Assembly (NCBI RefSeq): GCF_039680535.1
Contig: NZ_JBDKSS010000005.1
Span: 124,001 to 188,000 of the forward strand
Source of the DNA: Parvibaculum sp039680535
Lineage (GTDB): Bacteria > Pseudomonadota > Alphaproteobacteria > Parvibaculales > Parvibaculaceae
DNA length: 64,000 nucleotides
Direction of reading: 5' to 3'
The notes under the pieces were generated by a model, which ran no database searches, was not told the DNA's origin, and was given only the letters and a program-made list of their open reading frames with translations. The position numbers and the translations under genes are program-made. Of the stretch, positions 33,710-42,898 are shown piece by piece (positions within the stretch are counted from its first letter, which is position 1; each line of letters begins with the position of its first letter).

Positions 33710-34177
33710 TTAGATCTCGTCGACGAGTTCGCCATCCAAAGCCGAGCCGTCCGCCCCCTCGGAATGTCCGCCGCTTTCCGTTTCACCCAGCGCCTTGACG
33801 AGTTCGAGCACCCGTTTTCTCACTTTCGGGTCGCGAATGGCGAAAAAGGCACTGTTGAGCTGGATGCCCTCGGATGTCGAGAGCATGTCGAAGTCGAAAT
33901 TGGCGGGCTCCGCCTCTGCCATCCCCTGGCCTTCGACGGCCTCTTCGATCTGAATGCCCTCATAGAAGAATTCCACCGGAACGCTGAGCACGCGGGCGAT
34001 CTGGTAAAGGCGGCTCGCCCCGATGCGGTTGGCGCCCTTCTCGTATTTCTGCACCTGCTGAAAGGTGAGCCCCAGGCTTTCGCCGAGCTTTTCCTGGCTC
34101 ATGCCGACGAGCATGCGCCGCATGCGAACCCGGCCGCCGACATGGATATCGATTGGATTGGGCGATTTCCTTGGCAA
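33710..34177 (-). CDS. XRE-family helix-turn-helix regulator
   Basis: 155-residue protein with an N-terminal Cro/CI-type HTH (VGGRVRMRRMLVGMSQ.KLGESLGLTFQQVQKYEKGANR, about residues 14-60) and an acidic C-terminal half that may sense something or mediate oligomers. Start TTG 34177 is chosen for AAGAGGT upstream. Its place between lnt and metK is conserved, as far as I recall, in many Alphaproteobacteria, though its target is not known to me; control of metK is a reasonable guess. Confidence 0.85.
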   Translation of the reverse strand: MPRKSPNPIDIHVGGRVRMRRMLVGMSQEKLGESLGLTFQQVQKYEKGANRIGASRLYQIARVLSVPVEFFYEGIQIEEAVEGQGMAEAEPANFDFDMLSTSEGIQLNSAFFAIRDPKVRKRVLELVKALGETESGGHSEGADGSALDGELVDEI

Positions 34178-34353
34178 GGCGCACCTCTTAACCGCGACCG
34201 GCGCAAACCGGCGAAACCAGCAGGCCGGGAAACGGAAGTCCACGCCGACCTATGCAACCGATGCCGTCTTTCGGCAAGAAATACAACCTTCACGCGACGT
34301 TGCCCGCAACAAAAGTTTCATTCAGCCGGAACCAACCTGCGGCAAGAACGCCC

Positions 34354-36051
34354 TCAGCGCGGCCTGAATGCGTAAATGCAGCCGGCGCCCGCCAGAAGCA
34401 GCAGCCCGAAAAGCCAATCGCCGAACCGCGCATAGGGCGTCGGCGCGAGCGCATGGGGGAGCGGATAGTCGATGACGCCGGGTGTATTGAGGGCCCTCTC
34501 GGCAAGGACCCGGCCGTAGGGGTCGATAACGGCCGAAATGCCGGTATTGGCCGCGCGCGCGACGGGCAGGCCTTGTTCGACTGCCCTGAGCCCCACTTGC
34601 GACAGATGCTGATAGGGGCCGCTCGACGAGCCGAACCAGGCGTCATTGGTGACGTTGACGATCCAGCCCGGCCTTTTCGTCGAATTAACCACCGCGTCCG
34701 GGAAGATGATCTCGTAGCAGATGAGCGGGCTCGCCGCGGGCGCGCCGGGAAGCGGCATCGTTATCGGGCCGGGGCCGACATCGAAGCTCCCCTGAAGCTT
34801 GGCCAGCTTGTGCAGGCCGATCTTTTCGAGCCAGCGATGATAGGGCAGGTATTCGCCAAATGGGACAAGGTGGAACTTGTCATAGGTGGCGATGATCCTG
34901 CCGTCGGAATCGACCGTATAAAGACTATTGTAGAAACGCGTGAGCTGGTCCGGCGGACCGTCGGGATCGGGCTCGCCGCGCACGCTTCCGGTAATCAAGA
35001 GCGCACCCTTGGGCAGCATGCGCGAGATGGCCGAGAGCACATAGGGCTCGCGCGCCAGAAGGATCGCGAGCGCCGACTCCGGCCATACCACGATGGAATG
35101 CGGCCCGAGGCCCTGCGGCGCTTCCGGCGTCGGCTCGGAACTCATGCGGAGGAACTGGCCGAGAATGGCGAGACGGCTTTCCGGCCGCCATTTCTGCGTC
35201 TGCGGAATATTGGGCTGCACGATCCTCAGCATGACGTCGTCCGGCCCCGGCGCCTGAGGCGCCGCCGCGGCGAGACGCAACGCACCGCCCGCCCAGAGAA
35301 GGCCGAGCGCCACAAGGGCGGCGACGGGCACGACCAGCACTTCGCGGAACGACAGCCGCACGGAATGTATGTCGGCGGCGCGCGCATGAGGATCGAAAGA
35401 GGCCGGCGCGGCAACGATCAGAATGGCGATGAAGGAAAGCCCATAGGCGCCCGTGAGCGCGGCCCATTGCATCAACGCCTCTGACGCGGTGAAGGCTTCG
35501 CCAATCAGGTTCCAGGGAAACCCTGTCAGCACATGACCGCGCAGCCATTCGAATATGCACCAGCTCACGGCGAGCGCGACAATGCGCAGGTAGCCCGGAA
35601 ACCAGAAGGCGCGGGCGAGCGCCGCCGCGGCGGCGGTGAAGATCGCGAGGCCCGCCGGCAGCAGCGTGACGGCGAAGGGCATGAAGACCGCGAACTTCTC
35701 CGCCTCGACCATGAAGGCATAGCCGATCCAGTGCAGGCCGAAGAGGAAATAGCCGAAGCCGAACCACCAGCCGATGGCCGCGCCGCCGCGCAACATGCGC
35801 CGCCGGGTCGCCGCGGTATCCTCGCCGAGAACAACGGAGGCCGGACCACCGAGCCCGTCCAGCAGCCAAACGAACACGGGAAAGGTGACAAAGAGAACGG
35901 GGAGGAAATGGATGGGCGGCAGGGCCAGCACACTGAGAGAACCGGCGAAGAATGCAGCCAGCAGGCGCCGCCAGCTTCGCAGCAGCGCAATCTCACGCGC
36001 GATCCGTTCGGTGGCGGAAAAGAAGGCGGTCAGCCCGCGATCGGCATTCAT
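34354..36051 (-). CDS. lnt: Apolipoprotein N-acyltransferase
   Basis: Adds the third acyl chain to lipoproteins in the inner membrane. 565 residues: N-terminal part with about six membrane segments (LLAAFFAGSLSVLALPPIHF, VLFVTFPVFVWLLDGL, ...), then a nitrilase domain with the Glu-Lys-Cys triad in WPESALAI, YDKFHLVPFGEY and LICYEIIFPD, and a final C-terminal membrane segment. It follows corC closely, as in many Gram-negatives. Confidence 0.95.
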   Translation of the reverse strand: MNADRGLTAFFSATERIAREIALLRSWRRLLAAFFAGSLSVLALPPIHFLPVLFVTFPVFVWLLDGLGGPASVVLGEDTAATRRRMLRGGAAIGWWFGFGYFLFGLHWIGYAFMVEAEKFAVFMPFAVTLLPAGLAIFTAAAAALARAFWFPGYLRIVALAVSWCIFEWLRGHVLTGFPWNLIGEAFTASEALMQWAALTGAYGLSFIAILIVAAPASFDPHARAADIHSVRLSFREVLVVPVAALVALGLLWAGGALRLAAAAPQAPGPDDVMLRIVQPNIPQTQKWRPESRLAILGQFLRMSSEPTPEAPQGLGPHSIVVWPESALAILLAREPYVLSAISRMLPKGALLITGSVRGEPDPDGPPDQLTRFYNSLYTVDSDGRIIATYDKFHLVPFGEYLPYHRWLEKIGLHKLAKLQGSFDVGPGPITMPLPGAPAASPLICYEIIFPDAVVNSTKRPGWIVNVTNDAWFGSSSGPYQHLSQVGLRAVEQGLPVARAANTGISAVIDPYGRVLAERALNTPGVIDYPLPHALAPTPYARFGDWLFGLLLLAGAGCIYAFRPR

Positions 36052-36054
36052 GCG

Positions 36055-37020
36055 TCAGCTTGCCGTCCGCTTGTCATCGTCCGCGCCGACACTGTCCGAT
36101 GAGATGGCGGCTTCGACCTTGTGAATACGGAGCTTCTTGATACGGCGCGGGTCTGCATCCTTCACTTCGAATTCGAGGCCGAGCGGATGCTTGATGAGTT
36201 CGCCGCGCACCGGCACGCGACCGACCAGCGAGAAGACGAGTCCTCCCAGCGTCTCGATATCGTCGTCGCCTTCCTCATCGACGAGCTTCAGGCCGGTCAT
36301 TTCCTCAAGCTCCTCAATGGACGCGCGGGCATCGGCGTCGACAGTGCCGTCCTCGCGCTTCACAAGGAGCGGCCCCTGATGCGTATCGTGCTCATCCTCG
36401 ATGTCGCCGACAATTTCCTCGACGAGATTTTCAATCGTGACGAGGCCGTCCGTGCCGCCATACTCGTCGATGACGAGAGCAAGGTGGATGCGCGTCGCCT
36501 GCATCTTCAACAGCAGGTCGAGCGCGGGCATCGAAGGCGGAACGAAGAGCACGTCGCGGCGAATGGCCTTCAGCGAGAAGGGCTCGCGCGCAGCCGGGCT
36601 TTCGTCGGTTGCCAGATAATTGACGATATCCTTGATGTGCACCATGCCCAGAGGATCGTCCAGCGTCTCACGATAGATCGGCATGCGCGAATGAGTCGAC
36701 TCCCGATAGAGGCGCAAGACGTCATCGAGCGTGTCGCCTTCCTCCACCGCGACGACGTCCGCGCGCGGCACCATGACGTCATCGACCCTGAGCTCGCCGA
36801 AACTCAGAATGTTCGCCAGCATATGGCGTTCTTCGGGCGCGAGCGCGCGGCCTTCCTCGTCGCGTCCTTCGAGCGCCTCCTCAAGGCTTTCGAGCAGGGT
36901 CGGATCGCTTGCCGAGGGGGCGCCAAGAACATTGCGCCAAAGGTTCTGCAACCGCTGCGCAAAGCTCGCGCGCGGTTTCGGCTCGTCAGTGAGTGAGGCT
37001 GTGTCGGTGCGGTCGGTCAT
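36055..37020 (-). CDS. corC: CorC/HlyC-type CBS-domain protein
   Basis: 321-residue soluble protein with two CBS domains (about residues 78-200; MVPRADVVAVEEGD, HLALVIDEYGGTDGLVT) and a C-terminal CorC_HlyC domain (about 225-310; RVPVRGELIKHPLG). Family members are implicated in Mg/Co efflux or envelope homeostasis. It stands between ybeY and lnt, the usual order. The gene name follows family and synteny, not proven function. Confidence 0.9.
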   Translation of the reverse strand: MTDRTDTASLTDEPKPRASFAQRLQNLWRNVLGAPSASDPTLLESLEEALEGRDEEGRALAPEERHMLANILSFGELRVDDVMVPRADVVAVEEGDTLDDVLRLYRESTHSRMPIYRETLDDPLGMVHIKDIVNYLATDESPAAREPFSLKAIRRDVLFVPPSMPALDLLLKMQATRIHLALVIDEYGGTDGLVTIENLVEEIVGDIEDEHDTHQGPLLVKREDGTVDADARASIEELEEMTGLKLVDEEGDDDIETLGGLVFSLVGRVPVRGELIKHPLGLEFEVKDADPRRIKKLRIHKVEAAISSDSVGADDDKRTAS

Positions 37021-37029
37021 GTTTGCGTG

Positions 37030-37596
37030 TCAGACATCGGGACTGCGGGGAAGACGCCTGCCCGGCTCGTCGGAGCCTTCGACGGGCGCGTAGGGGTCCG
37101 CTATGTCGAGATCCTCGAGAATGTCGCGCTCGAGCGCTTCCATCTCTTCGGCCTCTGCATCGACCTCATGGTCATGCCCGAGGAGATGCAGAACGCCATG
37201 CACGACAAGGTGCGAAAGATGGTCGGCAAAGCTCTTGCGCTGCTCCTGCGCCTCGCGCTGGATGGTCTCGAGCGCGAGCACGACGTCGCCCAGAAGCGTC
37301 GTCTGAACGGGCTCGGCCTGCGGCATGTCGCCGGTCGGGAAAGACAGCACATTGGTGGGCTTGTCCTTCCCGCGCCATGTCTTGTTCAGGGCCTGCACGA
37401 AGGGATCGTCGGCGAGAACGACGCAAAGCTCCGCCTCCTCGGAGGGGCCGGCCACCACATAGGCATGCTCGGCGGCGCGACGCACCAGCTCCTCGGCGTC
37501 GGGAGCCCAGTCTCCGGCCTCGCGCAATATGTCGATCTCAAGCCCGGAAACGGGGCTTTGATCGTCCAGTGTTCTGGATGGCCGGCTCGGGCTCAT
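37030..37596 (-). CDS. ybeY: Endoribonuclease YbeY
   Basis: Zinc-dependent RNase for 16S rRNA 3'-end maturation and ribosome quality control. The metal motif HGVLHLLGHDH is intact, with NKTWRGKDKPTNVLSFP upstream. 188 residues. Overlaps the start of phoH's stop by 4 bp. Confidence 0.95.
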   Translation of the reverse strand: MSPSRPSRTLDDQSPVSGLEIDILREAGDWAPDAEELVRRAAEHAYVVAGPSEEAELCVVLADDPFVQALNKTWRGKDKPTNVLSFPTGDMPQAEPVQTTLLGDVVLALETIQREAQEQRKSFADHLSHLVVHGVLHLLGHDHEVDAEAEEMEALERDILEDLDIADPYAPVEGSDEPGRRLPRSPDV

Positions 37597-38648
37597 GCCT
37601 TGTCCTCAGCGCGGGCGTCGAGAAGACCCCGATCACGGGCATTATAGGCCTTAACGACCCGCGTCACGAGGGGATGACGCACCACATCGGCATCGGTGAA
37701 ATGCACCACGCCGATGCCCTCGATGCTGCCCAGCGTTTCCAGCGCGTCCTTGAGGCCCGATTTCGCACCCAAGGGCAAGTCGACCTGCGACGGATCGCCC
37801 GTGATCGCCATGCGGCTGTTCTCGCCGAGGCGGGTCAGGAACATTTTCATCTGCACGGGCGTGGTGTTCTGCGCCTCGTCCAGAATGACGAAGGAATTGG
37901 CGAGCGTGCGGCCGCGCATGAAGGCGAGCGGCGCCACCTCGATCTCGCCCGACTCGATCTCGCGCACCACCTGTTCGCCCGGCAGCGTGTCGTAGAGAGC
38001 GTCGTAAAGCGGGCGGAGATAGGGGTCGATCTTTTCCTTGAGGTCGCCGGGAAGGAAGCCCAGACGCTCACCCGCCTCGACGGCAGGGCGCGACAGGATG
38101 ATGCGGTCGACACGCTTCTGGAGAAGCATCTGCACGGCGACGGCGACGGCGAGGTAGGTCTTGCCCGTGCCCGCCGGGCCGATGCCGAAGACGAGCTCAT
38201 GCTTCATCAGCGCATCGATATAGGTCGCCTGCGTTGGCGAACGCGGGCCGATGACGCGACGCTTGGTCTGGATCTGGCGGGCACCTGCTGAGGCCCGGCC
38301 TGCTTCCTCTTCCGGCGCTTTCGACATGCGGATGGCTCCATCGACCTCGCCGGCATTCACCTCGAGGCCGGATTTCAGTCGCTGATAAAGATCGCGGAGA
38401 ACGCGGTCGGCCTGCGCGCGGGCTTCCGGCTTTCCTGTGATGACGAGTTTGTTGCCGCGGGAACTGGCCAGAACGCCCAAGCCTTCCTCGATCCGGGCGA
38501 GGTTTCGATCATGCTCGCCGAAAAGCTCGGTAAGAAGCCGGTTGTCGTCAAAGGCAATGACGAGGCTCTCGCTATCGCCCGGCGCTGCCCCGCCGCCGCC
38601 TGCACCGCCATTCCGTCCGAAGGTCTTCATCCCTCCCGATGCGCCCAA
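37593..38648 (-). CDS. ybeZ: PhoH-like ATPase (YbeZ)
   Basis: P-loop ATPase partnered with YbeY in RNA metabolism. Walker A GPAGTGKTYLAVAVA (about residue 160) and Walker B FVILDEAQNTT (about 255), preceded by an N-terminal KH-like region (about 45-90). TTG 38648 has GGGAG 3 nt upstream; an internal ATG at 38630 is the alternative. miaB ends 59 bp upstream, so the genes are likely co-transcribed. Confidence 0.93.
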   Translation of the reverse strand: MGASGGMKTFGRNGGAGGGGAAPGDSESLVIAFDDNRLLTELFGEHDRNLARIEEGLGVLASSRGNKLVITGKPEARAQADRVLRDLYQRLKSGLEVNAGEVDGAIRMSKAPEEEAGRASAGARQIQTKRRVIGPRSPTQATYIDALMKHELVFGIGPAGTGKTYLAVAVAVQMLLQKRVDRIILSRPAVEAGERLGFLPGDLKEKIDPYLRPLYDALYDTLPGEQVVREIESGEIEVAPLAFMRGRTLANSFVILDEAQNTTPVQMKMFLTRLGENSRMAITGDPSQVDLPLGAKSGLKDALETLGSIEGIGVVHFTDADVVRHPLVTRVVKAYNARDRGLLDARAEDKA

Positions 38649-38707
38649 CTGCTCCCTGTCCTTTCAAATACTGGTCATGGAAATACCGGCATCCGGCTCG
38701 TCACTCA

Positions 38708-40120
38708 TCAGGCAATCACCTTCTCGCTTTCCGCGAGTCGTCCACGAAGACTATTCGCAAAACCCTGCTCGATGATGACAGGGGCGATACGGCCGAGAAG
38801 TTCTTCCGGCCCGGCATCGATATGAACGGGCTGGAGATAGGGGCTGCGGCCGAGAAGCTGACCGGGGCCGCGGCCCTTGCGGTCGAAAAGGACCGGCAGA
38901 ACCTTGCCCGCGCAGGCGGCGTTGAAGGCCTCGGACTGCTCGGAAAGCAATGCCTGCAAACGATGAAGACGATCGGTCTTCACCTCTTCGGGGAGCTGTT
39001 CGGCGCGCGTCGAGGCGGGGGTGCCGGGCCGGGGGCTGTATTTGAACGAATAGGCCTGCACGAACTTCACCTTGCGGATGAGATCGAGCGTCGCCTCGAA
39101 GTCCTCTTCCGACTCGCCGGGGAAACCGACGATGAAGTCCGAAGACAGGGCGATGTCGGGACGCGCGGCACGAATGCGCGCGATGATTTCGAGATAGGTC
39201 GCCGCCGTATGCTGACGGTTCATCTGGTCGAGGATGCGGTCCGAGCCCGACTGCACGGGAAGATGCAGATAGGGCATCAGCTTTTCGACTTCCCCATGGG
39301 CGGAAATCAATTCCTCGTCCATGTCGCGCGGATGGCTCGTCGTGTAACGCAGGCGTTCGACGCCGTCGATCTCGGCCAGCGCGCGCACCAGCGCGCCGAG
39401 CGTCGCCGGACGGCCCTTCGCATCCTCTCCGTGATAGGCATTCACGTTCTGCCCGAGCAGCGTGATTTCCCGCACACCCGCATCGGCAAGACCGCGCGCT
39501 TCATCGAGAATGCGCGACATGGGCCGCGAGAATTCGGCGCCGCGTGTATAGGGCACGACGCAGAAGGTGCAGAACTTGTCGCAGCCTTCCTGAATGGTGA
39601 GGAAGGCCGTGGGGCCGCGCGCCAGCGTCTTGCGCCGGTCGGGCGCGGGCAGGCTTTCGAACTTGTCTTCGGTCGGAAACTCCGTCTCGACGATGGCAGG
39701 GCCGCCATTGCCGCTGCGGGCCACGAGATCGGGGAGATGGTGATAATTCTGCGGGCCCACGATGACGTCGACAACCGGCGCACGGCGGCGCATTTCCTCG
39801 CCTTCGGCCTGGGCGACGCAGCCCGCGACGCCGACCACGAGCTTCTCGCCACGCGCGGCCTTTTCGGCCTTCAGCTCACGCAACCGGCCGAGCTCCGAAT
39901 AGACCTTCTCCGCCGCCTTTTCGCGAATATGACAGGTGTTCAGAACGACGATGTCGGCTTCCTCAGCCGAAGCGGCCTCGACATAGCCTTCGGGGGCCAT
40001 GACGTCGATCATGCGCTCGCTGTCATAGACGTTCATCTGACAGCCATAGGTCTTTACGAAAATCTTCTTCTGCGGCACGGGGGAACTCAAAGCAGGGCCA
40101 AATGTGGCGACAAACGCCAT
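38708..40120 (-). CDS. miaB: tRNA-2-methylthio-N6-dimethylallyladenosine synthase MiaB
   Basis: Radical-SAM methylthiotransferase for A37 of tRNAs. The MTTase N-terminal domain has KTYGCQMNVYDSERM and LNTCHIREKA, the radical-SAM Cys triad is EGCDKFCTFCVVP (about residue 170), and the C-terminal TRAM domain ends the 470 residues. Confidence 0.97.
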   Translation of the reverse strand: MAFVATFGPALSSPVPQKKIFVKTYGCQMNVYDSERMIDVMAPEGYVEAASAEEADIVVLNTCHIREKAAEKVYSELGRLRELKAEKAARGEKLVVGVAGCVAQAEGEEMRRRAPVVDVIVGPQNYHHLPDLVARSGNGGPAIVETEFPTEDKFESLPAPDRRKTLARGPTAFLTIQEGCDKFCTFCVVPYTRGAEFSRPMSRILDEARGLADAGVREITLLGQNVNAYHGEDAKGRPATLGALVRALAEIDGVERLRYTTSHPRDMDEELISAHGEVEKLMPYLHLPVQSGSDRILDQMNRQHTAATYLEIIARIRAARPDIALSSDFIVGFPGESEEDFEATLDLIRKVKFVQAYSFKYSPRPGTPASTRAEQLPEEVKTDRLHRLQALLSEQSEAFNAACAGKVLPVLFDRKGRGPGQLLGRSPYLQPVHIDAGPEELLGRIAPVIIEQGFANSLRGRLAESEKVIA

Positions 40121-40175
40121 ATCGTCATACTAGCAGGCAGACGGGCCTTTCTGCATCCACCAATGCGAGGCACCC

Positions 40176-41039
40176 TCAAAGCGCGGCAGCGAGGCGAGGC
40201 GGCATCTCGACCGTCCCCGCCGCAATCGCCTCGGGCTCTTCGTCGAAGCGACCGTTGATCGCGCGGATCAGGCCGGCGCGGCACGATTCCTCGCAATACA
40301 TGGCCAGAGCCTTGCGGTTGCCGATTTCGCGGATCGTGACGGGCTTGTGATATTCGACCATCACGTCGATCGGCCCGAGCGAGAACGCCTCCCAGAGATG
40401 GGGGAAGAGCTCCATGTCGCCATACCAGGCGAAAAAGGGCCGGAACTGTCGCCCCATGGGCAGGCCGTGAAGCTTCACATAGGCGACGGAGACGGGCTGA
40501 ACCACCAGGTCGTCCTCGCGGTCCTCCTCGCCATTCACGATGGTAAGCTGGGCGACGCTCATCAGCGCCGACTTGAAGTTCAGCACCCGGTTGCCGTCGC
40601 TCGACGTGCCTTCGGGGAAAAGGATGAGCCGGTCGCCGCCAGCGATGCGGGCATGGATCTCGTTGCGCGACTCCGCCGTGCGGGTGCGCCGTTCGCGCTC
40701 CACGAAGACCGTCTGCTGGAGGCGCGCCAGCGTTCCGAAGAAGGGCCAGCCCGCCACCTCGCTCTTCGCCACGAAGGACGAGGGCTGCAACGACGCCATG
40801 ATCGGAATGTCGAGCCAGGATGTGTGGTTCGCCGCGATGAGACAGGCGCCGCCCTTGTGGGGCTCGCCACGCGTCACGACGCGAATGCCGACCAGCTTGC
40901 AGAGGAAGCGGTGATAGATATTCGGCAGGCGCTTGGCGAGCGGCCAGTTCATCTTCAGCGCAAGCGCCTGAACCGGCATCAGCACCATGGCCGACGAGAT
41001 GAAGCCGGCGAGAAGGAAACCCGCGCGCAAGCGACCCAT
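40176..41039 (-). CDS. 1-acyl-sn-glycerol-3-phosphate acyltransferase (PlsC family)
   Basis: Makes phosphatidic acid from lysophosphatidic acid. The acyltransferase motifs NHTSWLD (about residue 75) and FPEGTSSDG (about 145) are intact, after an N-terminal hydrophobic segment. ATG 41039 is chosen for GGGAG 6-7 nt upstream. A longer reading from ATG 41102 overlaps the fur stop by 4 bp (ATGA) and is possible. Confidence 0.9.
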   Translation of the reverse strand: MGRLRAGFLLAGFISSAMVLMPVQALALKMNWPLAKRLPNIYHRFLCKLVGIRVVTRGEPHKGGACLIAANHTSWLDIPIMASLQPSSFVAKSEVAGWPFFGTLARLQQTVFVERERRTRTAESRNEIHARIAGGDRLILFPEGTSSDGNRVLNFKSALMSVAQLTIVNGEEDREDDLVVQPVSVAYVKLHGLPMGRQFRPFFAWYGDMELFPHLWEAFSLGPIDVMVEYHKPVTIREIGNRKALAMYCEESCRAGLIRAINGRFDEEPEAIAAGTVEMPPRLAAAL

Positions 41040-41098
41040 CAGCGTCTCCCTTGTCCCGTTTTCCATGCCCAGTCGCGCGAGGCTTGCGCCCCGTGCCT

Positions 41099-41599
41099 TC
41101 ATTCTTTCTTGCGAGAGTCGGCAGCTTTCTTGTCCCGGCCGAGCGGAACGCCGTAAAGCTCGAGCCGGTGATCGACCAGATCGAAGCCGAGTTCCCGCGC
41201 GATGATATGCTGCAACCGCTCGATGTCGTCGCTATGGAACTCGATCACCTTGCCCGTCGACAGATCGATCAGATGATCGTGATGCTCGTCCGGCACCTGT
41301 TCGTAGCGCGAGCGGCCATCGCGAAAATCATGACGTTCGAGAATGCCAGCCTCTTCGAAAAGGCGAACGGTGCGGTAGACCGTCGCGATCGAGATCTTGT
41401 TATCGATCTTCGAGGCGCGGTGGTACACTTCCTCGACATCCGGGTGGTCATGGGCGTCGGACAGCACGCGCGCGATGACGCGCCGCTGCTCTGTCATGCG
41501 CATGCCTTTTTCGACGCAAAGATTCTCGATGCGGTGAACATCGTTCGCGTCGGTCTGGGTATGGCCGTTGGCAGAAGGGTTTGTCGTCATCGTTGTCAT
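41099..41599 (-). CDS. fur: Fur-family regulator (Fur/Mur type)
   Basis: 166-residue metal-responsive repressor. Winged helix MRMTEQRRVIARVL and SIATVYRTVRLFEEAGIL, dimer/metal motif DEHHDHLIDLSTGKVIEF (about residues 105-122). The C-terminal cysteine pairs of classical Fur are missing, as is common for the alphaproteobacterial Fur/Mur group, where many respond mainly to manganese. A second Fur-superfamily gene (irr) is in the window. Confidence 0.92.
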   Translation of the reverse strand: MTTMTTNPSANGHTQTDANDVHRIENLCVEKGMRMTEQRRVIARVLSDAHDHPDVEEVYHRASKIDNKISIATVYRTVRLFEEAGILERHDFRDGRSRYEQVPDEHHDHLIDLSTGKVIEFHSDDIERLQHIIARELGFDLVDHRLELYGVPLGRDKKAADSRKKE

Positions 41600-41676
41600 A
41601 TTAGCTCTAGAGAGGCCCTATTGTCACGGACGAGCAGAACATCCGCGTCACCCTTCATAACACACTAAGCACCTGA

Positions 41677-41682
41677 ATTATA
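41677..41682 (-). promoter_or_regulatory. Perfect -10 element upstream of fur
   Basis: Minus-strand TATAAT about 78 bp upstream of the fur start. The -35 region is poor, suggesting an activator or extended element. Confidence 0.45.
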
Positions 41683-41719
41683 ACCGTTTTGCGACGATGT
41701 AGCGCAGCTGACGCAATGC

Positions 41720-42193
41720 TTATCGCGATTGTTCGGCGAGATCGAGGCGCATGGTCAGGGCCGCAACCGGGGTGCCGCCGCGTCGCGGATAATAGCCCGG
41801 ACGGCGGCCGACGGTCTCGAAACCGAGGCTCCGATAGAGGGCGATGGCCACCGGATTGTCCTCGGCGACTTCGAGAAACAGGACATTCGCGCCCCCGGCG
41901 ATCGCGGCGGCGGCAGCCGCTTCGATCAGACGCCGTCCAAGACCCCGGCGGCGGTGGCTTTCCGCCACGGCGATGGTGAGGATTTCGGCCTCGTCGCCAG
42001 CAACGCGCGCCAGCACGAAGCCGGGAATATCGTCGCCGCTCATCGCCATCAGCCCGAATGTACCGGGCATGGCGATGATGTCCCTGATCGCGTCGGCGCC
42101 CCATGGGTCCTCGAAGCCGGCCGCGTGGACATGGGCGAGGCGTGGCGCGGCGCCGCTCGTGACCGGGCGAATGTCGAAATCGGGCCCGGTCAT
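41720..42193 (-). CDS. rimI: Ribosomal-protein-alanine N-acetyltransferase RimI
   Basis: GNAT acetyltransferase, classically for the N-terminal Ala of S18. Acetyl-CoA site AVAESHRRRGLGRRLIEAA and substrate-side ALYRSLGFETVGRRPGYY. 157 residues from ATG 42193. Overlaps the tsaB stop by 4 bp (ATGA). Confidence 0.9.
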   Translation of the reverse strand: MTGPDFDIRPVTSGAAPRLAHVHAAGFEDPWGADAIRDIIAMPGTFGLMAMSGDDIPGFVLARVAGDEAEILTIAVAESHRRRGLGRRLIEAAAAAAIAGGANVLFLEVAEDNPVAIALYRSLGFETVGRRPGYYPRRGGTPVAALTMRLDLAEQSR

Positions 42194-42882
42194 GCCGCGA
42201 AGGGATCGATGCCGCCCGGCAGCTTGGCGTCGGGCGCACGCAGATAAAGCGGGGCGGGAGCGGTGCGAAACGCGGCGACGCCGTCCGCAGCGAGGCGGGC
42301 GGCGGCAATGCGCGCAACCGATCGCGCGTCGGGCTGGGCGGGCGCATCGGAAAGACGGGCCTGCACGCCTCTCGCGGCAAGGGCCGCCGCAAGCAGGCCC
42401 GCGCCGGTGCCGACGCAAACGACCGGCCCGGCCTGAAGATGATCGGCAGCCTCTTCGACCGAGACCAGCATGGGTTCGCTCAGCGCCGCATGACGCGCGT
42501 TGAAAATCTGGAAATAGATTTCGCCGCGCTTGGCATCGAAGGCCGCCGCAATCCTTTCGACGGGCTCCGCGCCGACAGGCTCCGCCAAAGCCTCGAGCGT
42601 CGTCACGCCGACAAGCGGCAAGGTCCGCGCAAGCGCGAGGCCGCGCGCGGCGGCAAGCCCGACGCGCAGCCCCGTGAAAGTGCCGGGACCCACGGTAACG
42701 GCGAGGGCGTCGAGATCGGCAAAGGTCACGCCCGCCTCCGCCATCACGGCCTCCAGCACCGGCATCAGATTTTCGGCGTGGCCTCGCGTTCGCAATTCGA
42801 AACGATGCGCAAGGACGCCCTCGTCGCCAATAATGGCGGCGGAGAGGGCGCCTTGCGCCGTATCGAATGCGAGAAGGGTCAG
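42190..42882 (-). CDS. tsaB: tRNA threonylcarbamoyladenosine biosynthesis protein TsaB, apparent CTG start
   Basis: Inactive Kae1/YgjD-like partner of TsaD in t6A37 synthesis of tRNA. Family start TLLAFDTAQGALSAAI, and VTVGPGTFTGLRVGLAAARGLA. The protein starts after GGAG with an 8-nt spacer at CTG 42882, giving 230 residues, almost the E. coli length (231). No ATG, GTG or TTG lies nearby: the nearest in frame are TTG and ATG inside the nitroreductase 3' end (ATG at 42969, giving 259 residues). It overlaps rimI. Confidence 0.88.
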   Translation of the reverse strand: MTLLAFDTAQGALSAAIIGDEGVLAHRFELRTRGHAENLMPVLEAVMAEAGVTFADLDALAVTVGPGTFTGLRVGLAAARGLALARTLPLVGVTTLEALAEPVGAEPVERIAAAFDAKRGEIYFQIFNARHAALSEPMLVSVEEAADHLQAGPVVCVGTGAGLLAAALAARGVQARLSDAPAQPDARSVARIAAARLAADGVAAFRTAPAPLYLRAPDAKLPGGIDPFAA

Positions 42883-42898
42883 GACAGATGCTCCGTCG

